Source: Streptomyces sp. Ru62 (GTDB taxonomy: Bacteria > Actinomycetota > Actinomycetes > Streptomycetales > Streptomycetaceae). From it: DNA of 64,000 bases. The notes below the pieces were generated by a model. The model made no database searches and was not told where the DNA came from. It was given only the letters and a program-made list of their open reading frames with translations. How positions within the stretch are numbered: position 1 is the first letter of the stretch; every line of letters starts with the position of its first letter. Below, piece after piece: positions 41,773-50,043 of the stretch. Location of the stretch: assembly GCF_002920615.1 (NCBI RefSeq), contig NZ_PQSU01000013.1:124001-188000 (forward strand), given 5' to 3'. A program made the translations under genes and the position numbers.

Positions 41773-42546
41773 TCAGAGCCTGCGGGTCGCCAGCGTCAGC
41801 CGATCCCGCGCGTCGAACAGCGCGTCCTTGATCATCTGTTCGTGTGCGGGGGTCAGCCGGGCCACCGGCACCGAGCAGCTGATGGCGTCCCGCGCGGGCG
41901 TGCGGTACGGGATCGCCACGCCGAAGCAGCGCAGGCCCAGCGTGTTCTCCTCGCGGTCGACCGCGAAGCCCTGCTCCCGGACCTGGTGCAGCTCCTCGAT
42001 GAGCTTCTCCCGGTCGGTGATGGTGTGCTCGGTGAGCGCGGGCAGCGTCTCAGGCAGCAGCTTGCGCACCTGCTCGTCGCTGTAGCTGGCGAGGATCGCC
42101 TTGCCCAGGGAGGTGGAGTGGGCCGGGAGCCGGCGGCCGACGCGGGTGAACGGCCGCAGGTAGTGCTGGGACTGCCGGGTGGCCAGGTAGACCACGTTGG
42201 TGCCGTCGAGCCGGGCCAGGTGGATGGTCTCCGTGGTGTCGTCGGAGAGCCGGTCCAGGGTCGGGCGGGCGGCGGCCACCACCTCGTCGCCGTCGATGTA
42301 CGACGTACCGACCAGCAGCGCCCGCACCCCGATGCCGTACCGCGTGCCCGTCGCGTCCGTCTCCACCCAGCCCAGCTCCACGAGCGTGCGCAGCAGCATG
42401 TACAGGCTGGACTTGGGATACCCCACGGCCTCCTGGACGGCCGCGAGGGAGTGCATACCGGGCCGGCCGGCGAAGTATTCGAGCAGCTCAACGGTCCGTA
42501 CCGCGGACTTGACCTGCGCCCCGCCCCCTGTGTCGCCTGCCGCCAT
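41773..42546 (-). CDS. IclR-family regulator, divergent from KGSA dehydrogenase
   Basis: The 257-residue protein has an N-terminal winged helix (VKSAVRTVELLEYFAGRPGMHSL, AVQEAVGYPKSSLYMLLRTLVELGW) and the IclR effector domain (ETIHLARLDGTNVVYLATRQS, LPAHSTSLGKAILA, GFAVDREENTLGLRCFGVAI). IclR proteins of this kind (KdgR-like) often bind a keto-deoxy acid or related pathway intermediate. Divergence from the alpha-ketoglutarate-semialdehyde dehydrogenase with an inverted repeat between them makes it the likely regulator of that gene, and possibly of the uronate genes elsewhere in the window. Confidence 0.88.
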   Translation of the reverse strand: MAAGDTGGGAQVKSAVRTVELLEYFAGRPGMHSLAAVQEAVGYPKSSLYMLLRTLVELGWVETDATGTRYGIGVRALLVGTSYIDGDEVVAAARPTLDRLSDDTTETIHLARLDGTNVVYLATRQSQHYLRPFTRVGRRLPAHSTSLGKAILASYSDEQVRKLLPETLPALTEHTITDREKLIEELHQVREQGFAVDREENTLGLRCFGVAIPYRTPARDAISCSVPVARLTPAHEQMIKDALFDARDRLTLATRRL

Positions 42547-42618
42547 CGCCCTTGACCCCTTCGTTCGACGAGGACTGAGTTATATAGTCTCCGAGCAGCA
42601 TATTCATCATCAGAGACA

Positions 42619-42638
42619 GCGTTCAGTATATCGAACGC
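42619..42638. promoter_or_regulatory. Candidate IclR operator
   Basis: GCGTTC (42619-42624) and GAACGC (42633-42638) are perfect inverted arms separated by AGTATATC, in the AT-rich gap between the IclR and dehydrogenase genes. Size and AT-rich centre suit an IclR-type site. A second, weaker dyad (GGACT to AGTCT) lies nearer the regulator around 42571-42591. Confidence 0.55.
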
Positions 42639-42699
42639 GGCTGATGGGTGAGCCTGGATCGTCGTATGACAATGCGGCCTTTACTGGGAGGGACCCGCG

Positions 42700-44229
42700 G
42701 TGGCAGCAGCACCAGTCTGGAGTGTCGACCCGCGCACCGGGAAGCAGCGTGAACAGGTTGCGGTGGAGGCCACAGCCCAGGAGGTGGACGCGGCCGTCCG
42801 GGCGGCCCACGCCGCGCGCGACGCCCTCACCGACCGCGCGGTCCGCGCCGCGTTCCTGCGCTCGGCCGCAGCGGGCCTCGACGCGGCCAAGGACGGCCTC
42901 GTCGAGACCGCCGACGCCGAGACCGCGCTCGGCCCCGCCCGGCTGACCGGCGAACTCGCCCGCACCTGCTACCAGCTGCGGGCCTTCGCCGACATCGTCG
43001 ACGAGGGCGCCTTCCTCGACGTCATCATCAACCACCCCGACGACACCGCGACCCCGCCCGTCCCGGACCTGCGCCGCTACAAGGTGCCGCTCGGCGTCGT
43101 CGCCGTCTACTCCGCCTCCAACTTCCCCTTCGCCTTCTCCGTCGCCGGCGGCGACACCGCGAGCGCGCTGGCCGCGGGCTGCCCGGTCGTCGTCAAGGCC
43201 CACCCCGACCACCCGGCCCTGTCCGAGCTGGTCGCCAAGGTGCTGCGCCGGGCCGCCGCCGAACACGGCATCCCCGAGGGCGTCGTCGGGCTCGTGCACG
43301 GCTTCGAGGCGGGCGTCGAGCTGATCAAGCACCCGCTGGTCGCCGCGGCCGGCTTCACCGGTTCGGTACGGGGCGGACGGGCGCTGTTCGACGCGGCCGC
43401 CGCCCGCCCGGTGCCGATCCCGTTCCACGGCGAACTCGGTTCGCTGAACCCGGTCCTGGTCACCGAGGCCGCCGCGGCCGAGCGGGCCGAGGAGATCGGC
43501 GGCGGGCTCGCCGGGTCGATGACCCTCGGCGTGGGCCAGTTCTGCGTCAAGCCCGGCCTGGTGCTGGTGCCCTCCGGCGCGGCCGGCGACCGGCTGGTGA
43601 AGTCCCTGACCGACGCCGTCAGCGACACCGACGCCGGGGTGCTCCTCGACCACCGCATGCGGGACAACTTCGTCGCCGGTGTCGCCGAGCGCGCGGAACT
43701 GCCGGACGTGGAGTCGCCGGTCACCCCGGGCGCGGGCGGCGAGCACTCGGTCAGCGCCGGGTTCCTCACGGTGCCGGCGGAGAAGCTGGCCGCGGAGGGG
43801 GCGTACGACCTGCTGCTGGAGGAGTGCTTCGGGCCGGTCACCGTGGTGGCCCGCTACGCGGACGAGGCCGAGGCCACGGCTGTGCTGTCGCGGCTGCCGG
43901 GCAACCTGACGGCGACCGTCCAGGTGTCCTCCGACGAGGCCGCCGGGCGGGGGCGGGGGCCGGAACTGCTGGCCGAACTGACGCCGCTCGCCGGACGTGT
44001 GCTGGTCAATGGCTGGCCGACGGGGGTCGCGGTGGCGCCCGCGCAGCATCACGGGGGGCCTTACCCGGCCACCACCTCCACGTCGACGTCGGTGGGCGGC
44101 ACCGCCATCGAGCGGTGGCTGCGGCCGGTCGCCTACCAGAACGCGCCCGAGGCTCTGCTGCCGGCCGAGCTGAAGGACGACAACCCCCTGGGGCTTCCCC
44201 GGCGGTTCAACGGCGTTCTGGAGCGGTAG
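42700..44229 (+). CDS. Alpha-ketoglutarate semialdehyde (2,5-dioxovalerate) dehydrogenase
   Basis: GTG start with TGGGAGGG upstream, 509 residues. It is an aldehyde dehydrogenase with Asn141 in SASNFPF, coenzyme Lys166, catalytic Glu245 in FHGELGSLNP and nucleophile Cys282 in VGQFCVKPG. The NFPFAFSVAGGDTASALAAG, FHGELGSLNP and QHHGGPYPATTS phrases mark the NADP-preferring KGSADH subfamily. It oxidises alpha-ketoglutarate semialdehyde to alpha-ketoglutarate, the common end step for the uronate route (udh, kdgD) and the pentonate route (IlvD-type, DapA-type) of this window. It is divergently regulated by an IclR protein. Confidence 0.87.
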   Translation: MAAAPVWSVDPRTGKQREQVAVEATAQEVDAAVRAAHAARDALTDRAVRAAFLRSAAAGLDAAKDGLVETADAETALGPARLTGELARTCYQLRAFADIVDEGAFLDVIINHPDDTATPPVPDLRRYKVPLGVVAVYSASNFPFAFSVAGGDTASALAAGCPVVVKAHPDHPALSELVAKVLRRAAAEHGIPEGVVGLVHGFEAGVELIKHPLVAAAGFTGSVRGGRALFDAAAARPVPIPFHGELGSLNPVLVTEAAAAERAEEIGGGLAGSMTLGVGQFCVKPGLVLVPSGAAGDRLVKSLTDAVSDTDAGVLLDHRMRDNFVAGVAERAELPDVESPVTPGAGGEHSVSAGFLTVPAEKLAAEGAYDLLLEECFGPVTVVARYADEAEATAVLSRLPGNLTATVQVSSDEAAGRGRGPELLAELTPLAGRVLVNGWPTGVAVAPAQHHGGPYPATTSTSTSVGGTAIERWLRPVAYQNAPEALLPAELKDDNPLGLPRRFNGVLER

Positions 44230-44251
44230 CGCCGTAGGGGGTGAGGAGAGG

Positions 44252-44869
44252 TTGACGGACTTGGACATTCCCGAGGTGCCCTTCCCTCTTGAGGTCCACG
44301 GACCGGACGGTGACTGGTCGTACGCGGACGGTGTGCTGACCGGGCGGGCCGGACCACGTCAGGACCGGTTCGTGCCGCCCGGCGGTGACGCGCTGGAGCC
44401 CGCCTCCGACGCGCCCCGGCTGCTGGGGGCCGCGCCCGCGGGGGACTTCCAGCTGATCGCCCGGGTCCGCGTGGGGTTCCGGGACGCGTTCGACGCCGGG
44501 GTGCTCTACGTCCATGCCGGCGAGCGGGCCTGGGCCAAGCTCTGTCTGGAGTACTCCCCGGACGTGCCCACCGTCTGCACGGTCGTCACCCGGGGACACT
44601 CCGACGACGCCAACTCCTTCACGGTGGACGGGGACTCGGTGTGGCTGCGGGTCAGCCGGACCGGGCGGGCCTTCGCCTTCCACGCCTCCCGGGACGGCGC
44701 GCGCTGGACCTTCGTCCGGTTCTTCACCCTGGGTGAGGAGAAGGAGACCGGTGGTGCCGCGCTGGTCGGGTTCATGGCGCAGTCACCGGTGGGGGAGGGG
44801 TGCGCGGTGACGTACGACCACATCGCGTTCAGGTCCGGCGGGCCGAGCGACCTGCGGGACGGCAGCTGA
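44252..44869 (+). CDS. DUF1349 concanavalin-like protein
   Basis: TTG start shortly after GAGGAGAGG; a second in-frame TTG three codons later is an alternative. The 205-residue protein has the jelly-roll DUF1349 pattern: SYADGVLTGRAGPRQDRFVPP, FQLIARVRVGFRDAFDAGVLYVHAGERAWAKL in short strands, and VWLRVSRTGRAFAFHASRDG. Members are small cytoplasmic lectin-like proteins of unsettled role, often linked to sugar metabolism. It follows the semialdehyde dehydrogenase by 22 bases and is probably in its operon, hinting at a sugar-related job. Confidence 0.75.
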   Translation: MTDLDIPEVPFPLEVHGPDGDWSYADGVLTGRAGPRQDRFVPPGGDALEPASDAPRLLGAAPAGDFQLIARVRVGFRDAFDAGVLYVHAGERAWAKLCLEYSPDVPTVCTVVTRGHSDDANSFTVDGDSVWLRVSRTGRAFAFHASRDGARWTFVRFFTLGEEKETGGAALVGFMAQSPVGEGCAVTYDHIAFRSGGPSDLRDGS

Positions 44870-44901
44870 GGGCGGCGGCCTCGGGAATGAAACGGGCTGC
44901 T

Positions 44902-44911
44902 TGAACGTTCA
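44902..44911. promoter_or_regulatory. TGAACGTTCA palindrome before the DsbA-family gene
   Basis: A perfect 10-base palindrome in the 96-bp gap, about 55 bases upstream of the oxidoreductase start, in a plausible promoter position. It may be a dimeric repressor site; no regulator gene is adjacent. Confidence 0.35.
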
Positions 44912-44965
44912 GGTACCGGCGGGGGAGAGCCCCCGCACCCGTACGACCCGGAGAGAGCCGAAGAC

Positions 44966-45685
44966 ATGCGCGTCGAGATCTGGAGCGACATCGCCTGCCC
45001 CTGGTGCTACGTGGGCAAGGCCCGCTTCGAGAAGGCGCTGGCAGCCTTCCCGCACCGCGACCAGGTCGAGGTGGTGCACCGCTCCTTCGAGCTGGACCCG
45101 GGCCGCGCCAAGGGCGACGTCCAGCCGGTGATCACCATGCTGACCAGGAAGTACGGCATGAGCGAGGCGCAGGCCCAGGCCGGTGAGGACAACCTGGCCG
45201 CCCAGGCCGCCGCCGAGGGCCTGGACTACCGCACCCGGGACCGCGACCACGGCAACACCTTCGACATGCACCGCCTGCTGCACTTCGCCAAGGAGCAGGG
45301 CCGGCAGGACGAGCTGATCCAGATCCTCTACCGGGCGAACTTCGCCGAGGAGCGGTCCGTCTACACGGAGGGCGACGAACGCCTGGTGGAGCTGGCCGTC
45401 GAGGCCGGACTGGACGCCGGGGCCGCCCGCGCGGTGCTCGCCGACCCGTCCCGCTACGCCGACGAGGTCCGCGCCGACGAGCGGGAGGCCGCCCAGCTCG
45501 GCGCGACCGGGGTGCCGTTCTTCGTCCTCGACCGGACGTACGGCGTCTCCGGCGCGCAGCCCGCCGAGGTCTTCACACAGGCGCTCACCCAGGCCTGGGG
45601 CGAGCGCTCGCCGCTGAAGCTCGTCGAGCAGGGTGACGCCCAGGCGTGCGGGCCCGACGGGTGCGCGGTGCCGCAGCAGGGCTGA
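44966..45685 (+). CDS. DsbA/FrnE-family thiol oxidoreductase
   Basis: The 239-residue protein begins with a thioredoxin strand and the redox motif CPWC (WSDIACPWCYVGKARFE), followed by the helical insertion typical of 2-hydroxychromene-2-carboxylate isomerase/FrnE relatives (HGNTFDMHRLLHFAKEQG) and the cis-Pro loop GATGVPFFV. An extra cysteine pair near the C-terminus (CGPDGCAVPQ) is common in Streptomyces members. No signal peptide, so it acts in the cytoplasm as a disulfide isomerase or reductase under oxidative or cadmium stress. GGAGAG lies about 10 bases upstream. Confidence 0.87.
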   Translation: MRVEIWSDIACPWCYVGKARFEKALAAFPHRDQVEVVHRSFELDPGRAKGDVQPVITMLTRKYGMSEAQAQAGEDNLAAQAAAEGLDYRTRDRDHGNTFDMHRLLHFAKEQGRQDELIQILYRANFAEERSVYTEGDERLVELAVEAGLDAGAARAVLADPSRYADEVRADEREAAQLGATGVPFFVLDRTYGVSGAQPAEVFTQALTQAWGERSPLKLVEQGDAQACGPDGCAVPQQG

Positions 45686-45781
45686 AAAGCGCAGGTCGGG
45701 GCGGTCGTATAAGCGCCGCTAAGAGGAACCACGTAAAAGTCCGCAATGGACGCGTAGTTCCCTGGGCCGCAGAGTGGACCC

Positions 45782-46843
45782 ATGGAGACCACGGAGACGT
45801 TCGACCGCCTCGTCCGCGCCGAGTTCACCCCGAAGAGCATCTACCTCAACACCGCGAGCAACGGCCTGCTGCCGGCCCGTACCGTCGCCGCCCTGAAGGA
45901 CGCGGCGCTGCTGCGGGCCGAGGGCCGGCCGCTGACCTCGCTGTACGAGGACGTGGAGGCGAGCCGGGCCGCGTTCGCCCGGCTCGTGGGCGTCCCGGCC
46001 ACCCGGGTCGCGGCCGGAGCCTCGGTCGCCGCGCACACCGGCGTGATCGCCGCCTCGCTCCCGGCGGGCGCCGAAGTCCTCACCGCCGAGGACGACTTCA
46101 CCTCCGTGCTCAACCCCTTCCACGTCCGCGGCGACCTCAAGGTCCGCACGGTCCCGCTGGAGCGGATCGCCGAGTCCGTCCGGCCGGGCACCGCGCTCGT
46201 CGCGGTCAGCGCCGCGCAGTCCGCCGACGGCCGGATCGCCGACCTGCCCGCCCTGCGCGAGGCCGCCCGCGCCCACGGCGCCCGCACCTACGTCGACTTC
46301 TCCCAGGCCGCCGGCTGGCTGCCGGTGGAGGCGGACGCCTACGACTTCACGGCCAGTGTCTCCTTCAAGTGGCTGTTGGGCCCGCACGGCGCCGCCTTCC
46401 TCACCGTCCCCGAGGACTTCGGCGGGCTGACCCCGCTGCTCGCCGGCTGGGTCGCGGCCGAGCGGCCGTGGGACAGTTGCTACGGCCCGGTGGCCGAACT
46501 CGCCCACTCGGCCCGGCGGTTCGACCTCACCCACGCCCTGTTCACCTTCGCGGGACTGCGGCGCTCGCTGGAGCTGATCGAGGAACTCGGTGTGGACGCC
46601 GTGCACGCCCATGACACCGCCCTCGCCGACCGGTTCCGCGCGGGTCTCGCCGGCCTCGGCCACGAGCCGGTGCCCGCCCCGGGCTCGGCGATCGTCTCGG
46701 TTCCCGGACTCGGCGCCCGCCAGCCCGGGTTGAGCGAGGCGGGCATCGAAGTCTCCGACCGCGCGGGCAACCTGCGCGCGGCCTTCCACCTCTACAACAC
46801 GGCCGCCGACGTGGACCGGCTGCTGGAGGCGCTGTCCGGCTGA
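45782..46843 (+). CDS. PLP-dependent class V aminotransferase/desulfurase-like protein
   Basis: The 353-residue fold-type I PLP enzyme has the class V pattern: YLNTASNGLLPARTV near the N-terminus, VAAGASVAAHTGVI for the phosphate-binding turn, TYVDFSQAAGWLPV with the PLP-stacking Asp, and ASVSFKWLLGPHG with Schiff-base Lys196. Close relatives annotated as isopenicillin-N-epimerase-like or cysteine-desulfurase-like have no known substrate. No ribosome binding site is clear upstream. It is convergent with the ectoine operon behind a strong shared terminator, with no functional link evident. Confidence 0.8.
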   Translation: METTETFDRLVRAEFTPKSIYLNTASNGLLPARTVAALKDAALLRAEGRPLTSLYEDVEASRAAFARLVGVPATRVAAGASVAAHTGVIAASLPAGAEVLTAEDDFTSVLNPFHVRGDLKVRTVPLERIAESVRPGTALVAVSAAQSADGRIADLPALREAARAHGARTYVDFSQAAGWLPVEADAYDFTASVSFKWLLGPHGAAFLTVPEDFGGLTPLLAGWVAAERPWDSCYGPVAELAHSARRFDLTHALFTFAGLRRSLELIEELGVDAVHAHDTALADRFRAGLAGLGHEPVPAPGSAIVSVPGLGARQPGLSEAGIEVSDRAGNLRAAFHLYNTAADVDRLLEALSG

Positions 46844-46847
46844 CACG

Positions 46848-46893
46848 ACCGGGCCGGGGCCTCCCGTCCCACACGAGGAGGCCCCGGCCCGGT
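46848..46893. terminator. 17-bp stem bidirectional terminator
   Basis: ACCGGGCCGGGGCCTCC (46848-46864) is a perfect complement of GGAGGCCCCGGCCCGGT (46877-46893), with a 12-base loop. It starts five bases after the aminotransferase stop and ends 12 bases before the ectD stop, so it serves both convergent units. Its outer 13 bases equal the arm of the 34397-34425 hairpin. Confidence 0.8.
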
Positions 46894-46905
46894 GATCGAG
46901 GGCGG

Positions 46906-47799
46906 CTACCGCACCGGAGTGAAATCCCTCGCTCCGATGAACTCCGGCCGCCGCACCGGCGCCGCGAAGGGCTCCACCGCCGTGTTCTCCACGCTGTTGA
47001 ACACGATGAAGACGTTGCTGCGCGGGAACGGCGTGATGTTGTCGCCGGAGCCGTGCATGCAGTTGCAGTCGAACCAGGTCGCCGAGCCGGCCTTGCCGGT
47101 GAACAGCCGGATGCCGTACTCGCTCGCCAGCGCGGTCAGCGCCTCGTCCGACGGCGTGCCCGCGTCCTGCATCTGCAGGGACTTCTTGTAGTTGTCCTTC
47201 GGCGTGGCGCCGGCGCAGCCGAGGAACGTCCGGTGCGAGCCCGGCATGATCATCAGGCCGCCGTTGGTGTCGTGGTTCTCGGTCAGGGCGATCGAGACGG
47301 ACACCGTGCGCATGTTCGGCAGGCCGTCCTCGGCGTGCCAGGTCTCGAAGTCCGAGTGCCAGTAGAAGCCGCTCGCGCCGAAGCCCGGCTTGACGTTGAT
47401 CCGGGACTGGTGGACGTACACGTCCGAGCCGAGGATCTGCCGGGCGCGGCCGACCACGCGCGGATCGCGCACGAGGTTCGCGAACACCTCGCTGATCCGG
47501 TGCACCTCGAAGACCGAGCGGATCTCCTTGGACTTCGGCTCCACGATCGAGCGCTCGTCGGCGCGGACCGCCGGGTCGGTGACCAGCCGGTCCAGCTCAC
47601 GCTTGTAGACCTCGACCTCGTCCGGGCCGATGAGCTGGTCGACGGCGAGGAAGCCGTCCCGCTCGTACGCCTGGAGGTCGGCCGTCGCGATCGGGCCCGG
47701 GGTGTCCGGGGCGCCCCACACGACGGGGTCCTGGCGGGGGACGGTCACCTCGGTGGTGCCGCGGGTCGGGTAGAGGTCCTTCACGGTGGCGGTGGTCAT
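46906..47799 (-). CDS. ectD: Ectoine 5-hydroxylase
   Basis: The 297-residue Fe(II)/2-oxoglutarate dioxygenase makes 5-hydroxyectoine from ectoine. The EctD signature FYWHSDFETWHAEDGLP carries the iron-binding His and Asp, and CNCMHGSGDNITPFPRSN supplies the distal His plus 2-oxoglutarate contacts. The N-terminal region (QDPVVWG, FLAVDQLIG) is typical. It begins six bases after ectC, with AGGAGG inside the ectC end, and is the last gene of the operon before a strong terminator. Length and order match Streptomyces ectABCD (thpABCD) operons. Confidence 0.96.
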   Translation of the reverse strand: MTTATVKDLYPTRGTTEVTVPRQDPVVWGAPDTPGPIATADLQAYERDGFLAVDQLIGPDEVEVYKRELDRLVTDPAVRADERSIVEPKSKEIRSVFEVHRISEVFANLVRDPRVVGRARQILGSDVYVHQSRINVKPGFGASGFYWHSDFETWHAEDGLPNMRTVSVSIALTENHDTNGGLMIMPGSHRTFLGCAGATPKDNYKKSLQMQDAGTPSDEALTALASEYGIRLFTGKAGSATWFDCNCMHGSGDNITPFPRSNVFIVFNSVENTAVEPFAAPVRRPEFIGARDFTPVR

Positions 47800-47805
47800 G
47801 GGCTC

Positions 47806-48210
47806 TCACACCTCCTCGGGCTCGGTGAGCAGCGGGTAGACGCCGTTCTCGTCGTGGTCCTCCCGGCCGGTGACCGGCGGGTTGAACACGCAGATGCAGT
47901 GGAAGTCCTCCTTGACGCGCAGCGTGTGCCGCTCGTGCCCGTCGAGGAGGTACATGGTGCCGGGGGTGATGGTGTACGTCTTCCCGGTCTCCTGGTCGGT
48001 GAGTTCGGCCTCGCCCTTGGTGCAGACGACGGCCTCGATGTGGTTGGCGTACCACATCGACGTCTCGGTCCCGGCGTACAGGATGGTCTCGTGCAGGGAG
48101 AAGCCGACGCGCTCCTTGGCGAGGACGATCCGCTTGCTCTCCCAGGTGCCGGACTTCGCCCTGATGTGCCGGTCGGTGCCTTCGATCTCCTTGAACGAAC
48201 GGACGATCAT
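47806..48210 (-). CDS. ectC: L-ectoine synthase
   Basis: The 134-residue cupin cyclises N-gamma-acetyl-diaminobutyrate to ectoine. The start MIVRSFKEIEGTDRHI follows GGAGGAAG; the longer open frame upstream overlaps ectB antisense-like sequence and is not used. Motifs SFHETI-like (GFSLHETILYAG), YANHIEAVVCTKGEAEL and LDGHERHTLR line the cupin metal site and match EctC. It lies between ectB and ectD in the usual order. Confidence 0.96.
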   Translation of the reverse strand: MIVRSFKEIEGTDRHIRAKSGTWESKRIVLAKERVGFSLHETILYAGTETSMWYANHIEAVVCTKGEAELTDQETGKTYTITPGTMYLLDGHERHTLRVKEDFHCICVFNPPVTGREDHDENGVYPLLTEPEEV

Positions 48211-48239
48211 GGGGTGCACTTCCTCCTTGCTGGGTATGG

Positions 48240-49511
48240 CTAGGCGGTTTCGCGGACGGCGCGGGCCAGGACGCTGAGCCCTTCGTCCAGTTCCTCGCGC
48301 GTGATGGTCAGGGCGGGCAGCAGCTTGACGACCTCGCCCTGCGGGCCGGACGTCTCGATCAGCAGCCCGAGTTCGAAGGCGCGGCGGGCGACCCGCGAGG
48401 CCCGGGACGTGTCGTGGAACTCCAGGCCCCACACGAGTCCGCGGCCGCGGTACTCCTTCACATCGGCCAGGTTCTCCTCGGTGACGGAGATGAGGGCCCG
48501 CTCGACCTGCTCGCCACGGGCACGGGTCTGCTTCTCCATGGCCGAGCCGTCGGTCCAGTACGTCTCCAGCGCGGCGGTGGCGGTCACGAAGGCGGGGTTG
48601 TTGCCGCGGAAGGTGCCGTTGTGCTCGCCCGGCTCCCACACGTCCAGCTCGGGCTTGAACAGGCACAGCGACATGGGCAGTCCGTAGCCGCTGATGGACT
48701 TCGACACGGTGACGATGTCCGGCGTGATCCCGGCCTCCTCGAAGGAGAAGAACGCGCCGGTACGGCCGCAGCCCATCTGGATGTCGTCGACGATCAGCAG
48801 CATGTCCTGCCGCTCGCACAGCTCCTTCAGCGCGCGCAGCCATTCGGGCCGGGCCACGTTGATGCCGCCCTCGCCCTGCACGGTCTCCACGATCACGGCG
48901 GCGGGCTTGTTCAGCCCGGAGCCCTGGTCCTCCAGCAGCCGCTCGAACCACAGGAAGTCCGGGACCGTGCCGTCGAAGTAGTTGTCGAACGGCATCGGCG
49001 TGCCGTGCACCAGCGGGATGCCCGCGCCGGCCCGCTTGAAGGCGTTGCCGGTCACGGCGAGGGAGCCCAGCGACATGCCGTGGAAGGCGTTGGTGAACGA
49101 CACGATCGCCTCGCGGCCCTTCACCTTCCGCGCCAGCTTCAGCGCCGACTCCACCGCGTTGGTGCCCGTCGGCCCCGGGAACATGACCTTGTACGGCAGG
49201 TCGCGCGGGCGCAGGACGAGGTCCTGGAAGGCCTGGAGGAAGGTGCGTTTGGCCGTGGTCGACATGTCCAGGCCGTGGGTGACGCCGTCCCGTTCCAGAT
49301 AGTCGATCAACGCGCGTTTGAGGACGGGGTTGTTGTGGCCGTAGTTGAGCGAGCCGGCGCCGGCGAAGAAGTCGAGGTACGCATGACCGTCCTCGTCGTA
49401 CATCCGGCTGCCCTGCGCGCGGTCGAAGACGGTGGGCCAGCCGCGGCAGTAGCTGCGCACCTCGGACTCCAGGGTCTCGAAGACGCTGAGATCGGGCTGG
49501 GTGATGGTCAC
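48240..49511 (-). CDS. ectB: L-2,4-diaminobutyrate transaminase
   Basis: The 423-residue class III aminotransferase converts aspartate semialdehyde plus glutamate to L-2,4-diaminobutyrate, the first ectoine step. PLP residues are in VDDIQMGCGRTG (stacking Asp) and TVSKSISGYGLP (Schiff-base Lys); VRSYCRGWPTVF and FPGPTGTNAVESALKLAR are EctB hallmarks. It starts 13 bases after ectA and is followed by ectC after 29 bases, all one transcript. Confidence 0.96.
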   Translation of the reverse strand: MTITQPDLSVFETLESEVRSYCRGWPTVFDRAQGSRMYDEDGHAYLDFFAGAGSLNYGHNNPVLKRALIDYLERDGVTHGLDMSTTAKRTFLQAFQDLVLRPRDLPYKVMFPGPTGTNAVESALKLARKVKGREAIVSFTNAFHGMSLGSLAVTGNAFKRAGAGIPLVHGTPMPFDNYFDGTVPDFLWFERLLEDQGSGLNKPAAVIVETVQGEGGINVARPEWLRALKELCERQDMLLIVDDIQMGCGRTGAFFSFEEAGITPDIVTVSKSISGYGLPMSLCLFKPELDVWEPGEHNGTFRGNNPAFVTATAALETYWTDGSAMEKQTRARGEQVERALISVTEENLADVKEYRGRGLVWGLEFHDTSRASRVARRAFELGLLIETSGPQGEVVKLLPALTITREELDEGLSVLARAVRETA

Positions 49512-49524
49512 GGTGGATCGCTCC

Positions 49525-50043
49525 TCAGTGGGCGGTGGAGTCGGTCAACGGGCCGATGCGGTAGAGGACTTCGGGGTCGTGCGGGCCGTCGGTGAACAGT
49601 TCGGCGGGGAACAGCACCTCGCGGGTCACCTGTGCGCCGTGCCGCTCGGCGAAGGAGGTGAACAGCCGCTCGGAGGCGGTGTTGCCGGGCGTGATGGTGG
49701 TCTCCAGTCCGGTGATCCCGCGCTCGGCGACGAGCCGGGCGGTCAGCCCGTCCAGCAGCCTGGCGGCGATGCCGTGGCCCCGGTGGGCGGGGTCGACGGC
49801 CACCTGCCAGACGAGCAGCGTGCGGGGGTGGTCCGGCCGCAGGTATCCGGTGACGAAGCCGACCGGCTCCCCACCCGCGCCGCGCGCCACCGCAGAGGTG
49901 CCGGCGAAGTCCCGGCACCACAGCAGATAGCTGTAGGAGGAGTTCAGGTCGAGGGTTTTCGATTCCTTGGCGAGACGCCAGAGCGCGGCTCCGTCGGTCG
50001 TCGCCGGCCGTTCGATGAGCAGGTCTGCGGGTGCGGCAGTCAT
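49525..50043 (-). CDS. ectA: L-2,4-diaminobutyrate N-gamma-acetyltransferase
   Basis: The 172-residue GNAT enzyme acetylates diaminobutyrate with acetyl-CoA. EctA-specific phrases are LAKESKTLDLNSSYSYLLWCRDFA, FVTGYLRPDHPRTLLVWQVAVD, and the acetyl-CoA loop HRGHGIAARLL. It is the first gene of ectABCD. No Shine-Dalgarno precedes the ATG; instead TAAATT, a good -10, ends eight bases before it on this strand, so the operon is probably read from a leaderless message. Induction by salt or heat is known for Streptomyces ect operons; candidate operators are noted in the upstream region. Confidence 0.95.
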   Translation of the reverse strand: MTAAPADLLIERPATTDGAALWRLAKESKTLDLNSSYSYLLWCRDFAGTSAVARGAGGEPVGFVTGYLRPDHPRTLLVWQVAVDPAHRGHGIAARLLDGLTARLVAERGITGLETTITPGNTASERLFTSFAERHGAQVTREVLFPAELFTDGPHDPEVLYRIGPLTDSTAH

